Positions 52,429 through 63,515 of a stretch of DNA of 64,000 nt are shown one piece after another (the stretch's first letter is position 1; each line of letters opens with the position of its first letter). The stretch is from positions 992,001 through 1,056,000 of the forward strand of contig NZ_LT906479.1 in NCBI RefSeq assembly GCF_900187015.1, read 5' to 3'. The translations under genes and the position numbers were made by a program. This stretch comes from Serratia ficaria (GTDB lineage Bacteria > Pseudomonadota > Gammaproteobacteria > Enterobacterales > Enterobacteriaceae). The notes beneath the pieces were generated by a model that searched no databases, was not told the DNA's origin, and worked only from the letters and a program-made list of their open reading frames with translations.

Positions 52429-52967
52429 GTGGATTGACCATTTTTAGCGATCGGCAGCCGCAGCAGCCGCTGTGGCAGAGCCAGGATGCGGAGGCTATTC
52501 AGCAACGGCTGGCGCAAATCGGCGTGCGTTTCGAGCGCTGGCAGGCGGATCGCGAGCTGGGCGATAACCCGCAACCGGCGGCGGTGATCGCCGCCTATCA
52601 GCATGAAATCGACCGGCTGGTGGCGGAAAAAGGCTATCAGAGCTGGGATGTGATCAGCATGCGGCCGGACAACGAACAGCGGCAGGCGTTGCGCGACAAG
52701 TTCCTGTCGGAACACACCCACGGCGAAGACGAGGTGCGCTTCTTCGTCGAAGGCGCGGGGCTGTTTTGCCTGCATCTGGACGGCAAGATCTTCCAGATCC
52801 TGTGCGAGAAGAACGATCTGATCTCGGTGCCGGCCAACACCCGCCACTGGTTCGATATGGGATCGGCGCCCAACTTCACGGCGATCCGCGTATTCGATAA
52901 CCCGGAAGGCTGGGTGGCGCATTTCACCGGCGACAACATCGCCGACGCCTACCCGCGTCTCGACTGA
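52425..52967 (+). CDS. mtnD: Acireductone dioxygenase
   Basis: A 180-residue cupin. The metal ligands are His97, His99 and Glu103 ([12 protein letters not shown]) and His141 ([10 protein letters not shown]), equivalent to the Klebsiella enzyme. With Fe2+ it yields 4-methylthio-2-oxobutyrate and formate; with Ni2+ it gives an off-pathway product and CO. It is the last gene of mtnBCD, converging on mtnA with a 16-base gap and no clear terminator. Confidence 0.96.
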   Translation: MSGLTIFSDRQPQQPLWQSQDAEAIQQRLAQIGVRFERWQADRELGDNPQPAAVIAAYQHEIDRLVAEKGYQSWDVISMRPDNEQRQALRDKFLSEHTHGEDEVRFFVEGAGLFCLHLDGKIFQILCEKNDLISVPANTRHWFDMGSAPNFTAIRVFDNPEGWVAHFTGDNIADAYPRLD

Positions 52968-52983
52968 GTCACCTGCGCGGGCG

Positions 52984-54012
<1,029 letters not shown>

Positions 54013-54084
54013 CGGCAGTTAATTCCTTGTTGCGTAGTTATTGCATCTGGAAAGCTATTCTGCCAACATGACTTCCGGATGTAT

Positions 54085-54108
54085 AGACGTCCAAATGCTT
54101 TTACGTCT
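54085..54108. promoter_or_regulatory. MetJ-box-like tandem repeat in the mtnA / mtnK divergent promoter
   Basis: AGACGTCC (54085-54092, seven of eight matches to AGACGTCT), AAATGCTT (four of eight) and TTACGTCT (54101-54108, six of eight) are contiguous 8-mers, the normal arrangement of MetJ operators. Binding is inferred. Confidence 0.7.
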
Positions 54109-54159
54109 AAAAAATACTGTCGCCGTGTCCGTGAGCGAGAGAGAACAGAGGGGTTGGGA

Positions 54160-55359
54160 ATGTCGCTTTATCGTACGTTTACTGCTGCCGATGCCGTTGA
54201 GTATGCCCGTCAATATGGGCAGGTGGCCGATCCGCAGGCGCTGGTGAGCGCCGATGAAATTGGCGACGGCAATCTGAATCTGGTGTTCAAGATCCGCGAC
54301 CGCGGCGGCGTGAGCCGGGTGATCGTCAAGCAGGCGCTGCCCTATGTCCGCTGCGTGGGCGAATCCTGGCCGCTGACCCTGGACCGGGCGCGCATCGAGG
54401 CGGAAACCTTGCTGATCCACGGCGGCTTCTGCCCGCGGCACACGGTGAAGGTACTGCATCACGATCCTGAGCTGGCGGTGATGGTGCAGGAAGATCTTTC
54501 CGACCTTCGCATCTGGCGCAGCGAGCTGGTGCAGGGCAACTACCATCCGCTGGCGGCGGGGCAGCTGGCGGAATATCTGGCGCAAACCCTGTTCCACACC
54601 TCCGACTTTTACCAGCCGGCCCAGCAGAAGAAGGCCGACGTCAGCCGCTTTACCAACCCTGAACTGTGCCAGATCACCGAAGACCTGTTTTTTACCGATC
54701 CTTATGTCGAGCACGAGCGCAATCAGTTTGACCCGGCGCTGCTGCCGCAGGTGCAGGAGCTGCGCACCGATGCGGCGCTGAAGCTGGCGATCGCCGGGCT
54801 TAAGCACCGCTTCCTGAGCAAGGCGGAGGCCCTGCTGCACGGGGATATTCACAGCGGTTCGATCTTTGTCGGCGAAGGCCGGCTGAAGGCGATCGACGCC
54901 GAGTTCGGTTTCTACGGCCCGATCGGCTTTGACGTCGGCACCGCGTTGGGCAATTTGCTGCTGAATTATTGCGGGCTGCCGGGCCTGTTCGGGCCGCGCG
55001 ACGCCGCCGCCGGGCGCGAACAGCGCCTGCAGGACGTGCGCGAGCTGTGGCTGATTTTCGCCGATCGCTTCCTGTCGCTGTGTCATCAGCGCAGCCGCGA
55101 AGCGGCGCTGGCGACGCCGGGTTACGCCGAACAGTTCCTGCAGCAGGTGTGGGCTGATGCGGTGGGGTATTGCGGCAGCGAGCTGATCCGCCGCACCATC
55201 GGCCTGGCCCACGTCGCCGATCTGGACAGCATCGGCGACGCCGAGATGCGTCTCGAATGCCAGCGCAATGCGCTGGGGCTGGGCCGCGCGCTGATCGTCA
55301 ATGCGCCGCAGATTGAGCATATCGATGCCCTGCTGGCGCGTATCCGGCAGCACGGCTGA
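54160..55359 (+). CDS. mtnK: S-methyl-5-thioribose kinase
   Basis: A 399-residue kinase of the aminoglycoside-phosphotransferase fold. The N-lobe has [13 protein letters not shown], the catalytic loop is [13 protein letters not shown] (about residue 230), and the metal-binding residue is in [16 protein letters not shown]. It phosphorylates methylthioribose, entering the salvage pathway. ATG 54160 gives the family length; the frame extends upstream only as a shadow of mtnA. A short leader with the MetJ boxes precedes it. Confidence 0.95.
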   Translation: MSLYRTFTAADAVEYARQYGQVADPQALVSADEIGDGNLNLVFKIRDRGGVSRVIVKQALPYVRCVGESWPLTLDRARIEAETLLIHGGFCPRHTVKVLHHDPELAVMVQEDLSDLRIWRSELVQGNYHPLAAGQLAEYLAQTLFHTSDFYQPAQQKKADVSRFTNPELCQITEDLFFTDPYVEHERNQFDPALLPQVQELRTDAALKLAIAGLKHRFLSKAEALLHGDIHSGSIFVGEGRLKAIDAEFGFYGPIGFDVGTALGNLLLNYCGLPGLFGPRDAAAGREQRLQDVRELWLIFADRFLSLCHQRSREAALATPGYAEQFLQQVWADAVGYCGSELIRRTIGLAHVADLDSIGDAEMRLECQRNALGLGRALIVNAPQIEHIDALLARIRQHG

Positions 55360-55407
55360 CAAGGCGGCTGCTCATGGGGCTGGTCCGACACCACCAACGG
55401 GCGGAGC

Positions 55408-55442
55408 CGAAAAAGAAACAGGGGCGATAATTATCGCCCCTG
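55408..55442 (-). terminator. Terminator of fadE, at the mtnK/fadE convergence
   Basis: A 24-base perfect palindrome at 55419-55442 (CAGGGGCGAT AATT ATCGCCCCTG). On the - strand it is followed by TTTCTTTTT, giving an intrinsic terminator for fadE; on + there is no T tract. Confidence 0.85.
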
Positions 55443-55462
55443 GGTGAACCGGCTTAACGCCG

Positions 55463-57919
55463 TTATGCCGCTTCGGTATGCTGTTGGCGCTTAGACGGCG
55501 CCGCCGGCTTTTCCGGCTTGCTGGCCGCCAGCGCATCCGGCGCGAAGTCATCGACGTTGATGGAGCGCAGGCGGCTTTCCTCGGCTTTCACCAGGATCTG
55601 CGCTTCGTCGGCGCTGATCTTGCCTTCTTCCAGCGCGCGTTCGGCCAGGCGATCCAGGCGGGTGAACGGCAGGTTTTTGCCGGCCGCTTTGCACAGGCGT
55701 TCGTGGATTGGCTCGGCGGCGATCACGTCCGCCAGCGCGGCTTCCAGCAGGCCGACCGGGTTATGCTCGCTCGGCGTCAGGTACTGGCCGCGGCCCAGGC
55801 GGCTGCGGGTGGCGGAAGGCACCTGCAGGATTTTAGCCAGCTGGTGGTCCAGACGATCGGACGGCGCGGTGTGCACGCGGCCGAACGGGAACACCACCAG
55901 ACGCATGGCCCCGGCGATAAAGCGGTTCGGGAAGTTGCGCAGCAGGTCATCCAGCGCCTGTTCAGCCTTGTGCAGGCTGTCCTGTACGCTCCAGTGCACC
56001 AGCGGCAGGTCTTCCTTCTGGCGGCCTTCGTCGTCAAAGCGTTTCAGCGCCGCCGAAGCCAGGTACATCTGGCTGAGGATGTCCCCCAGGCGGGCGGAGA
56101 TGCGCTCGCGGCGCTTCAGGCTGCCGCCCAGCACGCCCATGGAAACGTCCGACAGCAGCGCCAGGTTGGCGCTCAGGCGGTTCAGCTGCTGGTAATAGCG
56201 GCGGGTCGCGTCCTTGGTCGGCGTGGCGCTGGTGCGGCCGTTGGTCAGGCCCAGCCAGAAGCTGCGCACCTTGTTGCTGCCGACGTGGCCCAGGTGGCCG
56301 AACAGCAGCTTGTCGAAGGCGTTCAGATCGTTGCTTTGCGCCGCCGCCATTTCATCCAGTACGTACGGATGGCAGCGGATGGCGCCCTGGCCGAAGATCA
56401 TCATGGTGCGGGTCAGGATGTTGGCGCCTTCCACCGTGATGGCGATCGGCGCACCCTGATAGGCGCGGGCCAGGAAGTTGGATTCGCCCAGCATGATGCC
56501 TTTGCCGCCGGCGATGTCCATCGCGTCGACAATCGACTGCTGGCCCCTGTGGGTGCAGTGGTATTTAACGATGGCCGACAGCACCGCCGGTTTCTCGCCC
56601 TGCACCAGGGCATAGGTGATCAGCGAAGCGGCGGCGTCCATCACGTAGGTGTTGCCGGCGATGCGCGCCAGCGGCTCTTCGATGCCTTCCATCTTGCCGA
56701 TGGAAATCTTGAACTGACGGCGAATGTGCGCGTAGGCGCCGGTCGCCAGCGCGATAGACTTCAGGCTGCCGGTAGAGTTGGACGGCAGGGTGATGCCGCG
56801 GCCGACCGACAGACATTCAACCAGCATGCGCCAGCCCTGGCCGGCCATTTTCGGGCCGCCGATGATGTAGTCGATCGGCACGAACACGTCGGTGCCGCGG
56901 GTCGGGCCGTTCTGGAACGGCACGTTCAGCGGGAAGTGGCGGTTGCCGATTTCCACCCCCGGCGTGCCGGTCGGGATCAGCGCACAGGTGATGCCCGGCG
57001 ACGCGTTGTCGCTCAGCAGGTGGTTGGGGTCGTACAGCTTGAAGGCCAGGCCCAGTACGGTGGCGACCGGCGCCAGCGTGATGTAGCGTTTGTTCCAGGT
57101 CAGGCGCATGCCCAGTACCTGCTGGCCCTGCCACTCGCCCATGCACACGGTGCCGACGTCCGGAATGGCGCCGGCATCCGAGCCCGCTTCCGGGCTGGTC
57201 AGGGCGAAGCAGGGGATTTCGTCGCCGCGCGCCAGGCCCGGCAGGTAGTGATCTTTCTGTTCATCGGTGCCGTAGTGCTGCAGCAGTTCGCCCGGGCCGA
57301 GGGAGTTCGGCACGCCGACGGTGATCGCCAGGATGCCGGAAACGCCGGCCAGCTTTTGCAGCACGCGCGCCTGAGCATAAGGAGAGAACTCCAGGCCACC
57401 GTACTCTTTCTTGATGATCATCGCGAAGAAGCGGTGCTCTTTCAGGTACGCCCACAGCTCCGGCGGCAGATCGGCCAGTTCATGGGTAATCTGGAAGTCG
57501 TTGGCCATGCGGCAGGCTTCTTCCACCGGGCCATCGATAAACGCCTGCTCTTCCGCCGTCAGCTGCGGTTTCGGGTAGTTGTGCAGCTTGTTCCAGTCCG
57601 GCGCGCCGCGGAACAGATCGCCTTCCCACCAGGTGGTGCCGGCGTCGATCGCCTCTTTCTCGGTGGTGGACATCGGCGGCATTACCTTGCGGAAAGCGCG
57701 CAGCGCCGGCGCAGACAGCAGGGAGCGGCGCAGCGAGGTGAGGTTCAGCGGCAGCAGGACAATCGCCAGCGGCAGCAACAGCCAGAAGCTCCACAGGCCG
57801 ATGGCGCCCATGGCGGCGGTGTAGGCCACCAGGATCAGGCTGCTGAGGGTAAGGTTCACTCGGTGGTAAAACACCACGCCAATGAGTGCCAGTAAAACGA
57901 CAATACTAAGAACCATCAT
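55463..57919 (-). CDS. fadE: Acyl-CoA dehydrogenase FadE
   Basis: An 818-residue membrane-associated acyl-CoA dehydrogenase that follows the E. coli protein closely. Two hydrophobic helices are at the N-terminus (to about residue 60), then the dehydrogenase N-terminal domain. [20 protein letters not shown] is the FAD/substrate block, followed by a central beta domain (GLAFKLYDP) and the C-terminal domain with [20 protein letters not shown]. It performs the first oxidation of fatty acid beta-oxidation. Two adjacent start ATGs are possible. A FadR-like site precedes it, and a strong terminator follows. Confidence 0.97.
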   Translation of the reverse strand: MMVLSIVVLLALIGVVFYHRVNLTLSSLILVAYTAAMGAIGLWSFWLLLPLAIVLLPLNLTSLRRSLLSAPALRAFRKVMPPMSTTEKEAIDAGTTWWEGDLFRGAPDWNKLHNYPKPQLTAEEQAFIDGPVEEACRMANDFQITHELADLPPELWAYLKEHRFFAMIIKKEYGGLEFSPYAQARVLQKLAGVSGILAITVGVPNSLGPGELLQHYGTDEQKDHYLPGLARGDEIPCFALTSPEAGSDAGAIPDVGTVCMGEWQGQQVLGMRLTWNKRYITLAPVATVLGLAFKLYDPNHLLSDNASPGITCALIPTGTPGVEIGNRHFPLNVPFQNGPTRGTDVFVPIDYIIGGPKMAGQGWRMLVECLSVGRGITLPSNSTGSLKSIALATGAYAHIRRQFKISIGKMEGIEEPLARIAGNTYVMDAAASLITYALVQGEKPAVLSAIVKYHCTHRGQQSIVDAMDIAGGKGIMLGESNFLARAYQGAPIAITVEGANILTRTMMIFGQGAIRCHPYVLDEMAAAQSNDLNAFDKLLFGHLGHVGSNKVRSFWLGLTNGRTSATPTKDATRRYYQQLNRLSANLALLSDVSMGVLGGSLKRRERISARLGDILSQMYLASAALKRFDDEGRQKEDLPLVHWSVQDSLHKAEQALDDLLRNFPNRFIAGAMRLVVFPFGRVHTAPSDRLDHQLAKILQVPSATRSRLGRGQYLTPSEHNPVGLLEAALADVIAAEPIHERLCKAAGKNLPFTRLDRLAERALEEGKISADEAQILVKAEESRLRSINVDDFAPDALAASKPEKPAAPSKRQQHTEAA

Positions 57920-57937
57920 AAGAAGCTCCGAAGTAGT

Positions 57938-57954
57938 AAGAGGTCTGACCTGTT
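57938..57954. promoter_or_regulatory. FadR-like operator upstream of fadE
   Basis: AAGAGGTCTGACCTGTT (17 bases) matches the FadR consensus AACTGGTCNGACCAGTT at about 14 of 17 positions. It lies 19 bases before the fadE start codons, where FadR represses the E. coli gene. The match was counted by eye. Confidence 0.65.
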
Positions 57955-58164
57955 GTGTATATGTAATAGGTTTTAGTACAAGCCCAGATTTTTATCAATG
58001 CATTTACAGTTTAATTACAACTCAGGTCACAAACCGACAGCACCAATCATCAAAAACCTCACCGGCCCCTCAACCGCGGCGCTGTTTGGTGGACAGTGCT
58101 TCTCGGTTTTTCCTCGATCCGGTACACTGCGGAGCGGAAGATTGACGATAACAAGAGGTTCCTC

Positions 58165-58746
58165 ATGTACCACGACCTTATTCGCAGTGAACTGAACGAA
58201 GCGGCCGATACCCTGGCGAAATTTATCAGCGACGACGCCAACATCGATGCCATTCAACGCGCCGCCGTCCTGCTGGCGGACTCCTTTAAAGCCGGCGGGA
58301 AGGTGATCTCCTGCGGCAACGGCGGTTCCCATTGCGACGCGATGCACTTCGCCGAAGAGCTGACCGGCCGCTACCGCGAAAACCGCCCGGGCTACCCGGC
58401 AATCGCGATTTCCGACGTTAGCCACCTGTCCTGCGTCAGCAACGACTTCGGTTACGACTACGTGTTTTCACGCTATGTGGAAGCGGTCGGCCGTGAAGGC
58501 GACGTGTTGCTGGGCATTTCCACTTCCGGCAACTCGGGCAACATCATCAAGGCGATTGAAGCCGCGCGCGCCAAAGGGATGAAGGTGATCACCCTGACCG
58601 GCAAAGACGGCGGCAAGATGGCGGGTTCCGCCGACGTGGAAATCCGCGTGCCGCACTTCGGCTACGCCGACCGCATTCAGGAAATCCACATCAAAGCGAT
58701 TCACATCTTGATTCAACTGATCGAAAAAGAGATGGTTAAGGCTTAA
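58165..58746 (+). CDS. gmhA: Phosphoheptose isomerase
   Basis: A 193-residue SIS-domain isomerase ([43 protein letters not shown]). It converts sedoheptulose 7-phosphate to D-glycero-D-manno-heptose 7-phosphate, the first step of LPS inner-core heptose synthesis. Length and position between fadE and yafJ equal E. coli. A GAGGTT sequence precedes the ATG. Note that fadE is divergent from it across 245 bases of AT-rich promoter DNA. Confidence 0.97.
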   Translation: MYHDLIRSELNEAADTLAKFISDDANIDAIQRAAVLLADSFKAGGKVISCGNGGSHCDAMHFAEELTGRYRENRPGYPAIAISDVSHLSCVSNDFGYDYVFSRYVEAVGREGDVLLGISTSGNSGNIIKAIEAARAKGMKVITLTGKDGGKMAGSADVEIRVPHFGYADRIQEIHIKAIHILIQLIEKEMVKA

Positions 58747-58756
58747 TGGCCTCCGG

Positions 58757-58779
58757 GGGGCCGCGGCCCCTCATTAATT
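58757..58779 (+). terminator. GC-rich palindrome after gmhA, weak terminator candidate
   Basis: GGGGC CGCG GCCCC (58757-58770) followed by TCATTAATT. The stem is short and the T content modest, so this is uncertain. Confidence 0.4.
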
Positions 58780-58847
58780 AGAGTCCGGGCGCCTTATGCC
58801 GCGTCCGTACAGATAGACGGTGTCAGTGTGGTTAAGGAGTGCTGGCG

Positions 58848-59651
58848 ATGTGTGAACTGCTCGGGATGAGCGCAAACGTACCCACCGATATTTGCTTCAG
58901 CTTTACCGGGCTGGTACAGCGCGGCGGCCGCACCGGGCCGCATAAGGATGGCTGGGGCATTACCTTCTATGAAGGGAACGGCTGCCGCACGTTCAAGGAT
59001 CCGCAGCCGAGCTACAACTCGCCGATTGCCCGCCTGGTGCAGGACTACCCGATAAAATCCTGCGCGGTGGTGTCCCATATTCGCCAGGCCAACCGCGGCG
59101 AAGTGGCGCTGGAGAACACCCACCCCTTTACCCGCGAGCTGTGGGGCCGCAACTGGACCTACGCGCACAACGGCCAGCTCAAGGGCTATCGCCGGCTGGA
59201 AACCGGCACTTTCCGCCCGGTCGGCCAGACCGACAGCGAATACGCCTTCTGCTGGCTGCTGCATCAGCTGGCGCTGAAATACCCGCGCACCCCCAGCCAT
59301 TGGCCGGCGGTATTCCGCTATATCGGGCTGCTGGCGGATCAGCTGCGCAAGAAAGGGGTATTTAATATGCTGTTGTCGGACGGGCGCTTCGTGATGGCCT
59401 ACTGCTCCACCAACCTGTATTGGATCACCCGCCGCGCGCCGTTCGGCAAGGCCACGCTGCTCGATCAGGACGTTGAGATTGATTTTCAGCGGCAGACCAC
59501 GCCTAACGATGTGGTCACGGTGATCGCCACCCAGCCGCTGACCGCCAACGAAACCTGGCACAAAATCGAGCCAGGCGAGTTCGCGTTATTTCACTTCGGT
59601 GAGCGGCTTGTTCTGGGCGAAGGGATTGGTGTTGGGCGTCGGGCTGGCTGA
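58848..59651 (+). CDS. yafJ: Class II glutamine amidotransferase YafJ
   Basis: A 267-residue Ntn-type amidotransferase, slightly longer than E. coli YafJ (255). The nucleophile is Cys2 ([19 protein letters not shown]); [19 protein letters not shown] and [16 protein letters not shown] are typical glutaminase blocks. The acceptor substrate and partner are unknown. The start is fixed by the need for Cys2. The last 66 bases overlap the end of convergent yafK, so the C-terminal 21 residues or so are coded on DNA shared by both genes. Confidence 0.93.
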   Translation: MCELLGMSANVPTDICFSFTGLVQRGGRTGPHKDGWGITFYEGNGCRTFKDPQPSYNSPIARLVQDYPIKSCAVVSHIRQANRGEVALENTHPFTRELWGRNWTYAHNGQLKGYRRLETGTFRPVGQTDSEYAFCWLLHQLALKYPRTPSHWPAVFRYIGLLADQLRKKGVFNMLLSDGRFVMAYCSTNLYWITRRAPFGKATLLDQDVEIDFQRQTTPNDVVTVIATQPLTANETWHKIEPGEFALFHFGERLVLGEGIGVGRRAG

Positions 59652-60353
59652 CGCGTACTGCGTCATCTGGCCGCTGCTCATCAGCGGTTGCCCCAGCACA
59701 TACTGGCCGTTAGCCACGCCCACCATCGGCGGCTGATGGTTTTTGGCGAAGTAGTCATAGCCCGGCTTCAGCTGGCGCCAGAAGGCGATATAGCTCGATG
59801 AGCCGTGGCGCTTCAGGTTCTGCTCGGTCATGCGGAACGGATAAATGCTGATGTCGACGCGGCTTTGGCCATAAGCGAATGCGGCTTCAACGTAGCGGTA
59901 AATCTCGTCCATATAGGTGTTGGTCATGGCGTAACAACCAATCGATTTACATTCCCCGTGGATCATCAGATAGGCGCCGGAATAACCCTGCGACCGGTCA
60001 TAATCATTTGGGAAACCGATATTGATCGCCCGATAATACTTGCTGTCGGGTTTCAGATGGCGTGCGTCGACGCTATAAAAGCCTTCAGGACTTTTAAAGT
60101 CGCCTTCACGGCGTTTTGGGCCCAGGCCGCCGGAGAAATTACAGATGGGGAACGCGTTGACCAGACGGAATTCGTTGCCCATTTTGGCATACAATTCCAA
60201 CCTGCGTTCCTCTTTGAAGATCTGAATATAGACCGGCGAACCCAATAATTGCTGTTTAACTACCGGCGTCTCGGGTACCTGCTCGCTGGCGCTGCAGGCC
60301 GTGATCATCGGCATGGAAACAAGCATCGCAAACAACAGCGCGATTTTGCTCAT
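59586..60353 (-). CDS. yafK: L,D-transpeptidase-fold protein YafK (DpaA-like)
   Basis: A 255-residue YkuD-domain protein. The catalytic block is [12 protein letters not shown], with His132 and the nucleophile Cys140; [12 protein letters not shown] and [12 protein letters not shown] are conserved. In E. coli this protein (DpaA) cleaves the bond between Lpp and peptidoglycan. The N-terminus ends in ITAC at residues 17-20, a plausible lipobox, whereas E. coli YafK has an ordinary signal peptide. It overlaps the end of yafJ by 66 bases. Confidence 0.9.
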   Translation of the reverse strand: MSKIALLFAMLVSMPMITACSASEQVPETPVVKQQLLGSPVYIQIFKEERRLELYAKMGNEFRLVNAFPICNFSGGLGPKRREGDFKSPEGFYSVDARHLKPDSKYYRAINIGFPNDYDRSQGYSGAYLMIHGECKSIGCYAMTNTYMDEIYRYVEAAFAYGQSRVDISIYPFRMTEQNLKRHGSSSYIAFWRQLKPGYDYFAKNHQPPMVGVANGQYVLGQPLMSSGQMTQYASASPTPNTNPFAQNKPLTEVK

Positions 60354-60920
60354 TATTATTCCTGCTTATATTTATGTGCTGGCTTAATGAATGCAGGCCA
60401 ACGTGCCACTGATTATTGTTTTACTGCTGCAAAACACCGTCAGATTACCAGCGTGTTTATTTTTAGCAATATGCGATATGTATAAAAAAACGACAAACCT
60501 CGATAAAAGTGAATCGACGGGCAGATTTTAACGATAGGTAGCGGAAAACCGGCAAAATTTAATTGCGTTTGCTTGACCCAAGTCACTGCGCGGCGCAGAA
60601 CAATGTTGCGAAAAATGTTAATATTCCGGCTTCGATTTAACGCGCCGTGATGATTGAAGCCGCAGGGATGGTTCAATAAACCCCGGCTGTTCTAATGGCT
60701 ATTTTACCGCTGGTCGTTAACAACGTTGGCAACGGAGCGGGGAGAGGATCAAGGGAATGCGCGTTACCCCATGTTGTCGGCGCGAGAGAGTTCACGTTGG
60801 GCGTACTGTCAGCGCGCTCAACCCTGAGGCAGTCCGCATCGCCTCATCATCCTGGCATCGTCAGCACCTGCCTCTGGGGCCGGTGAGACGTGTAAAACCA
60901 TAAAACATCGTATAAATCCT
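60354..60920. other. 567-base region upstream of nqrA without a recognisable gene
   Basis: The segment 60360-60540 is AT-rich and probably holds the yafK promoter. TTGACC at 60573-60578 could be a -35 box, but no convincing -10 follows. TGTT at 60604 and TGTTAA at 60616 resemble a loose direct repeat, not at the 11-base spacing of ArcA sites. A 63-codon frame at 60695-60886 has no family resemblance and is not called. The length suggests a long nqr leader. Confidence 0.5.
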
Positions 60921-62270
60921 ATGATTAAAATCAGAAAAGGGTTAGATCTGCCAATCGCCGGCGCACCGGTTCAGGCGATCCACGACGGCCCAAACATTCA
61001 GCATGTCGCCCTGCTTGGGGAAGAGTATGTCGGAATGCGCCCCTCCATGCTGGTGCAGGAAGGCGATACCGTTAAGAAAGGCCAGGCGCTGTTCGAAGAT
61101 AAAAAGAACCCCGGGGTTTTCTTCACGGCTCCCGCCAGCGGCCGCATCCTCGCCATTAACCGCGGCGAACGCCGGGTGCTGCAGTCGGTGGTGATTGCGC
61201 TGGAAAACGGCGGCGACGAGCAAGTGGCGTTCGCGCATTATCCGGTCGGCGAATTGGCGGTGCTGCCGCGTGAACAGGTGGAGAGCGAACTGATCGCCAG
61301 CGGCCTGTGGACCGCGCTGCGCACCCGGCCATTCAGCAAAACGCCGCGCCCCGGCAGCACGCCGCGCGCCATTTTCGTCACCGCCATGGACACCCAGCCG
61401 CTGGCCGCCGATCCGCAGGTGATCATCGCCGAACGGCAGGCGGCGTTTAACGCCGGGCTGGCGGTGCTGGCGCGCCTGACCGACGGCAAGGTGCACGTCT
61501 GCCACGCCGCCGGCGCCAAGCTGGGCCAATCGTCCGGCGGCCAGATAACCTACAACGAATTCGCCGGCCCGCACCCCGCCGGGCTGGTGGGCACGCACAT
61601 TCACTTCCTCGAACCGGTCAGCCTGAAGAAAACCGTCTGGCATATCGGTTATCAGGACGCGATCGCCATCGGCACCCTGTTCACCACCGGCAATCTCGAC
61701 ACCCGTCGGGTGGTGGCGTTGGCCGGGCCGCAGGTGGCGCAGCCGGCGTTGCTGCGCACCCGTTTGGGCGCCAGCCTCGATGAGCTGACCGCCGGGCGGC
61801 TGAAGGCCGGCGAAAACCGGGTGATCTCCGGCTCGGTGCTGAACGGCGTGCAGGCCAGCGGGCCAAACGCCTGGCTTGGCCGCTTCCATTCGCAGGTCTC
61901 GGTGCTGGAAGAGGGGCGCGAGAAAGAGCTGTTCGGCTGGATCGCGCCTTCGCCGAACAAATTCTCCATTACCCGCACCACGCTGGGCCACTTCCTGAAG
62001 CGCAAGCTGTTCGCCTTTTCGACCACCACCCACGGCGGCGAGCGGGCGATGGTGCCGATCGGCAACTACGAGCGGGTGATGCCGCTGGATATCCTGCCGA
62101 CCCTGCTGCTGCGCGATCTGCTGGCGGGCGACAGCGACAGCGCCCAGGCGTTGGGCTGTCTGGAGCTGGACGAGGAAGATCTGGCGCTGTGCACCTTCGT
62201 TTGCCCCGGCAAGTATGAGTACGCGCCGGTGCTGCGCGACGTGCTGACCAAGATTGAGCAGGAAGGATAA
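60921..62270 (+). CDS. nqrA: Na+-translocating NADH:quinone reductase subunit A
   Basis: A 449-residue soluble NqrA. The N-terminus [16 protein letters not shown] and the blocks [19 protein letters not shown] and [11 protein letters not shown] (a biotinyl/lipoyl-like fold) are diagnostic; [19 protein letters not shown] marks the C-terminal half. It binds quinone at the cytoplasmic face of the Na+-NQR complex. It is the first gene of the nqr operon, three bases from nqrB. The ribosome-binding site is weak. Confidence 0.96.
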   Translation: MIKIRKGLDLPIAGAPVQAIHDGPNIQHVALLGEEYVGMRPSMLVQEGDTVKKGQALFEDKKNPGVFFTAPASGRILAINRGERRVLQSVVIALENGGDEQVAFAHYPVGELAVLPREQVESELIASGLWTALRTRPFSKTPRPGSTPRAIFVTAMDTQPLAADPQVIIAERQAAFNAGLAVLARLTDGKVHVCHAAGAKLGQSSGGQITYNEFAGPHPAGLVGTHIHFLEPVSLKKTVWHIGYQDAIAIGTLFTTGNLDTRRVVALAGPQVAQPALLRTRLGASLDELTAGRLKAGENRVISGSVLNGVQASGPNAWLGRFHSQVSVLEEGREKELFGWIAPSPNKFSITRTTLGHFLKRKLFAFSTTTHGGERAMVPIGNYERVMPLDILPTLLLRDLLAGDSDSAQALGCLELDEEDLALCTFVCPGKYEYAPVLRDVLTKIEQEG

Positions 62271-62273
62271 CCG

Positions 62274-63515
62274 ATGGGCCTGAAGAATTTTTTTGAGAAG
62301 ATTGAGCATCACTTCACGCCGGGCGGCAAGCTGGAAAAGTGGTACCCGCTGTACGAAGCGACCACCACGGTGTTCTACACCCCCGGCACGGTGACGCGCG
62401 GCGCTTCGCACGTGCGCGACGCCATCGACCTGAAACGCATGATGATCCTGGTGTGGCTGGCGGTATTCCCGGCGATGTTCTGGGGCATGTACAACGTCGG
62501 CCAGCAGGCGATCCCGGCGCTGCATCACCTGTACGGCGGCGATCAGCTGCAGCAGGCATTGGCGGGCGACTGGCACTATCGCCTGGCGCAGTGGCTGGGC
62601 GCCTCGCTGGCGGCGGACGCCGGCTGGATCAGCAAAATGGTGCTCGGCGCCTGCTACTTCCTGCCTATCTACGCGGTGGTGTTTATCGTCGGCGGCTTCT
62701 GGGAGGTGCTGTTCGCGGTTATCCGCAAGCATGAGATCAACGAAGGCTTCTTCGTCACCTCGATCCTGTTCGCGCTGATCGTACCGCCGACCCTGCCGCT
62801 GTGGCAGGCCGCGCTGGGCATCACCTTCGGCGTGGTGGTGGCCAAGGAGATCTTCGGCGGCACCGGGCGCAACTTCCTCAACCCGGCGCTGGCCGGCCGC
62901 GCCTTCCTGTTCTTCGCCTACCCGGCGCAGATCTCCGGCGATCTGGTGTGGACCGCCGCCGACGGCTTCTCCGGCGCGACGCCGTTGGCGCAGTGGAGCG
63001 CGGGCGGGGCGCACAGCCTGAGCAACGTCGCCACCGGGCAGTCGATCGGCTGGATGGACGCCTTCCTCGGCAACATTCCCGGCTCGGTAGGTGAAGTCTC
63101 CACGCTGATGATCCTGATCGGCGGGGCGATTATCCTGTTCGGCCGCGTGGCTTCCTGGCGCATCGTCGCCGGCGTGATGCTCGGCATGGTGGCCTCGGCC
63201 ATGTTGTTCAACGCCATCGGCTCCGCCACCAACCCGATGTTCGCCATGCCGTGGTACTGGCACCTGGTGTTGGGCGGCTTCGCCTTCGGCATGATCTTTA
63301 TGGCGACCGACCCGGTTTCCGCCTCGTTCACCAATAAGGGGAAATGGTGGTACGGCATTCTGATCGGCGTGATGTGCGTGCTGATCCGAGTGGTCAACCC
63401 GGCCTACCCGGAAGGCATGATGCTGGCGATCCTGTTCGCCAACCTGTTCGCGCCGCTGTTCGATTACCTGGTGGTGCAGGCCAACATCAAGCGGAGAAAA
63501 GCCCGTGGCGAATGA
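62274..63515 (+). CDS. nqrB: Na+-translocating NADH:quinone reductase subunit B
   Basis: A 413-residue, about ten-helix membrane subunit. The covalent FMN attachment motif SGAT is at residues 233-236 ([12 protein letters not shown]), with Thr236 at the same number as in Vibrio cholerae; [20 protein letters not shown] and [16 protein letters not shown] are family blocks. It forms the sodium channel and electron path between FMN and riboflavin. It overlaps nqrC by 11 bases. Confidence 0.97.
   Translation: MGLKNFFEKIEHHFTPGGKLEKWYPLYEATTTVFYTPGTVTRGASHVRDAIDLKRMMILVWLAVFPAMFWGMYNVGQQAIPALHHLYGGDQLQQALAGDWHYRLAQWLGASLAADAGWISKMVLGACYFLPIYAVVFIVGGFWEVLFAVIRKHEINEGFFVTSILFALIVPPTLPLWQAALGITFGVVVAKEIFGGTGRNFLNPALAGRAFLFFAYPAQISGDLVWTAADGFSGATPLAQWSAGGAHSLSNVATGQSIGWMDAFLGNIPGSVGEVSTLMILIGGAIILFGRVASWRIVAGVMLGMVASAMLFNAIGSATNPMFAMPWYWHLVLGGFAFGMIFMATDPVSASFTNKGKWWYGILIGVMCVLIRVVNPAYPEGMMLAILFANLFAPLFDYLVVQANIKRRKARGE

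Noticed and set aside
55478..57895. An 805-codon open frame on the + strand
   Set aside because: It lies entirely antisense to fadE, which matches the E. coli protein end to end. The composition is low-complexity with no recognisable fold.
60695..60886. A 63-codon frame upstream of nqrA
   Set aside because: No ribosome-binding site, no family resemblance and no distinctive composition; kept only as part of the leader region note.
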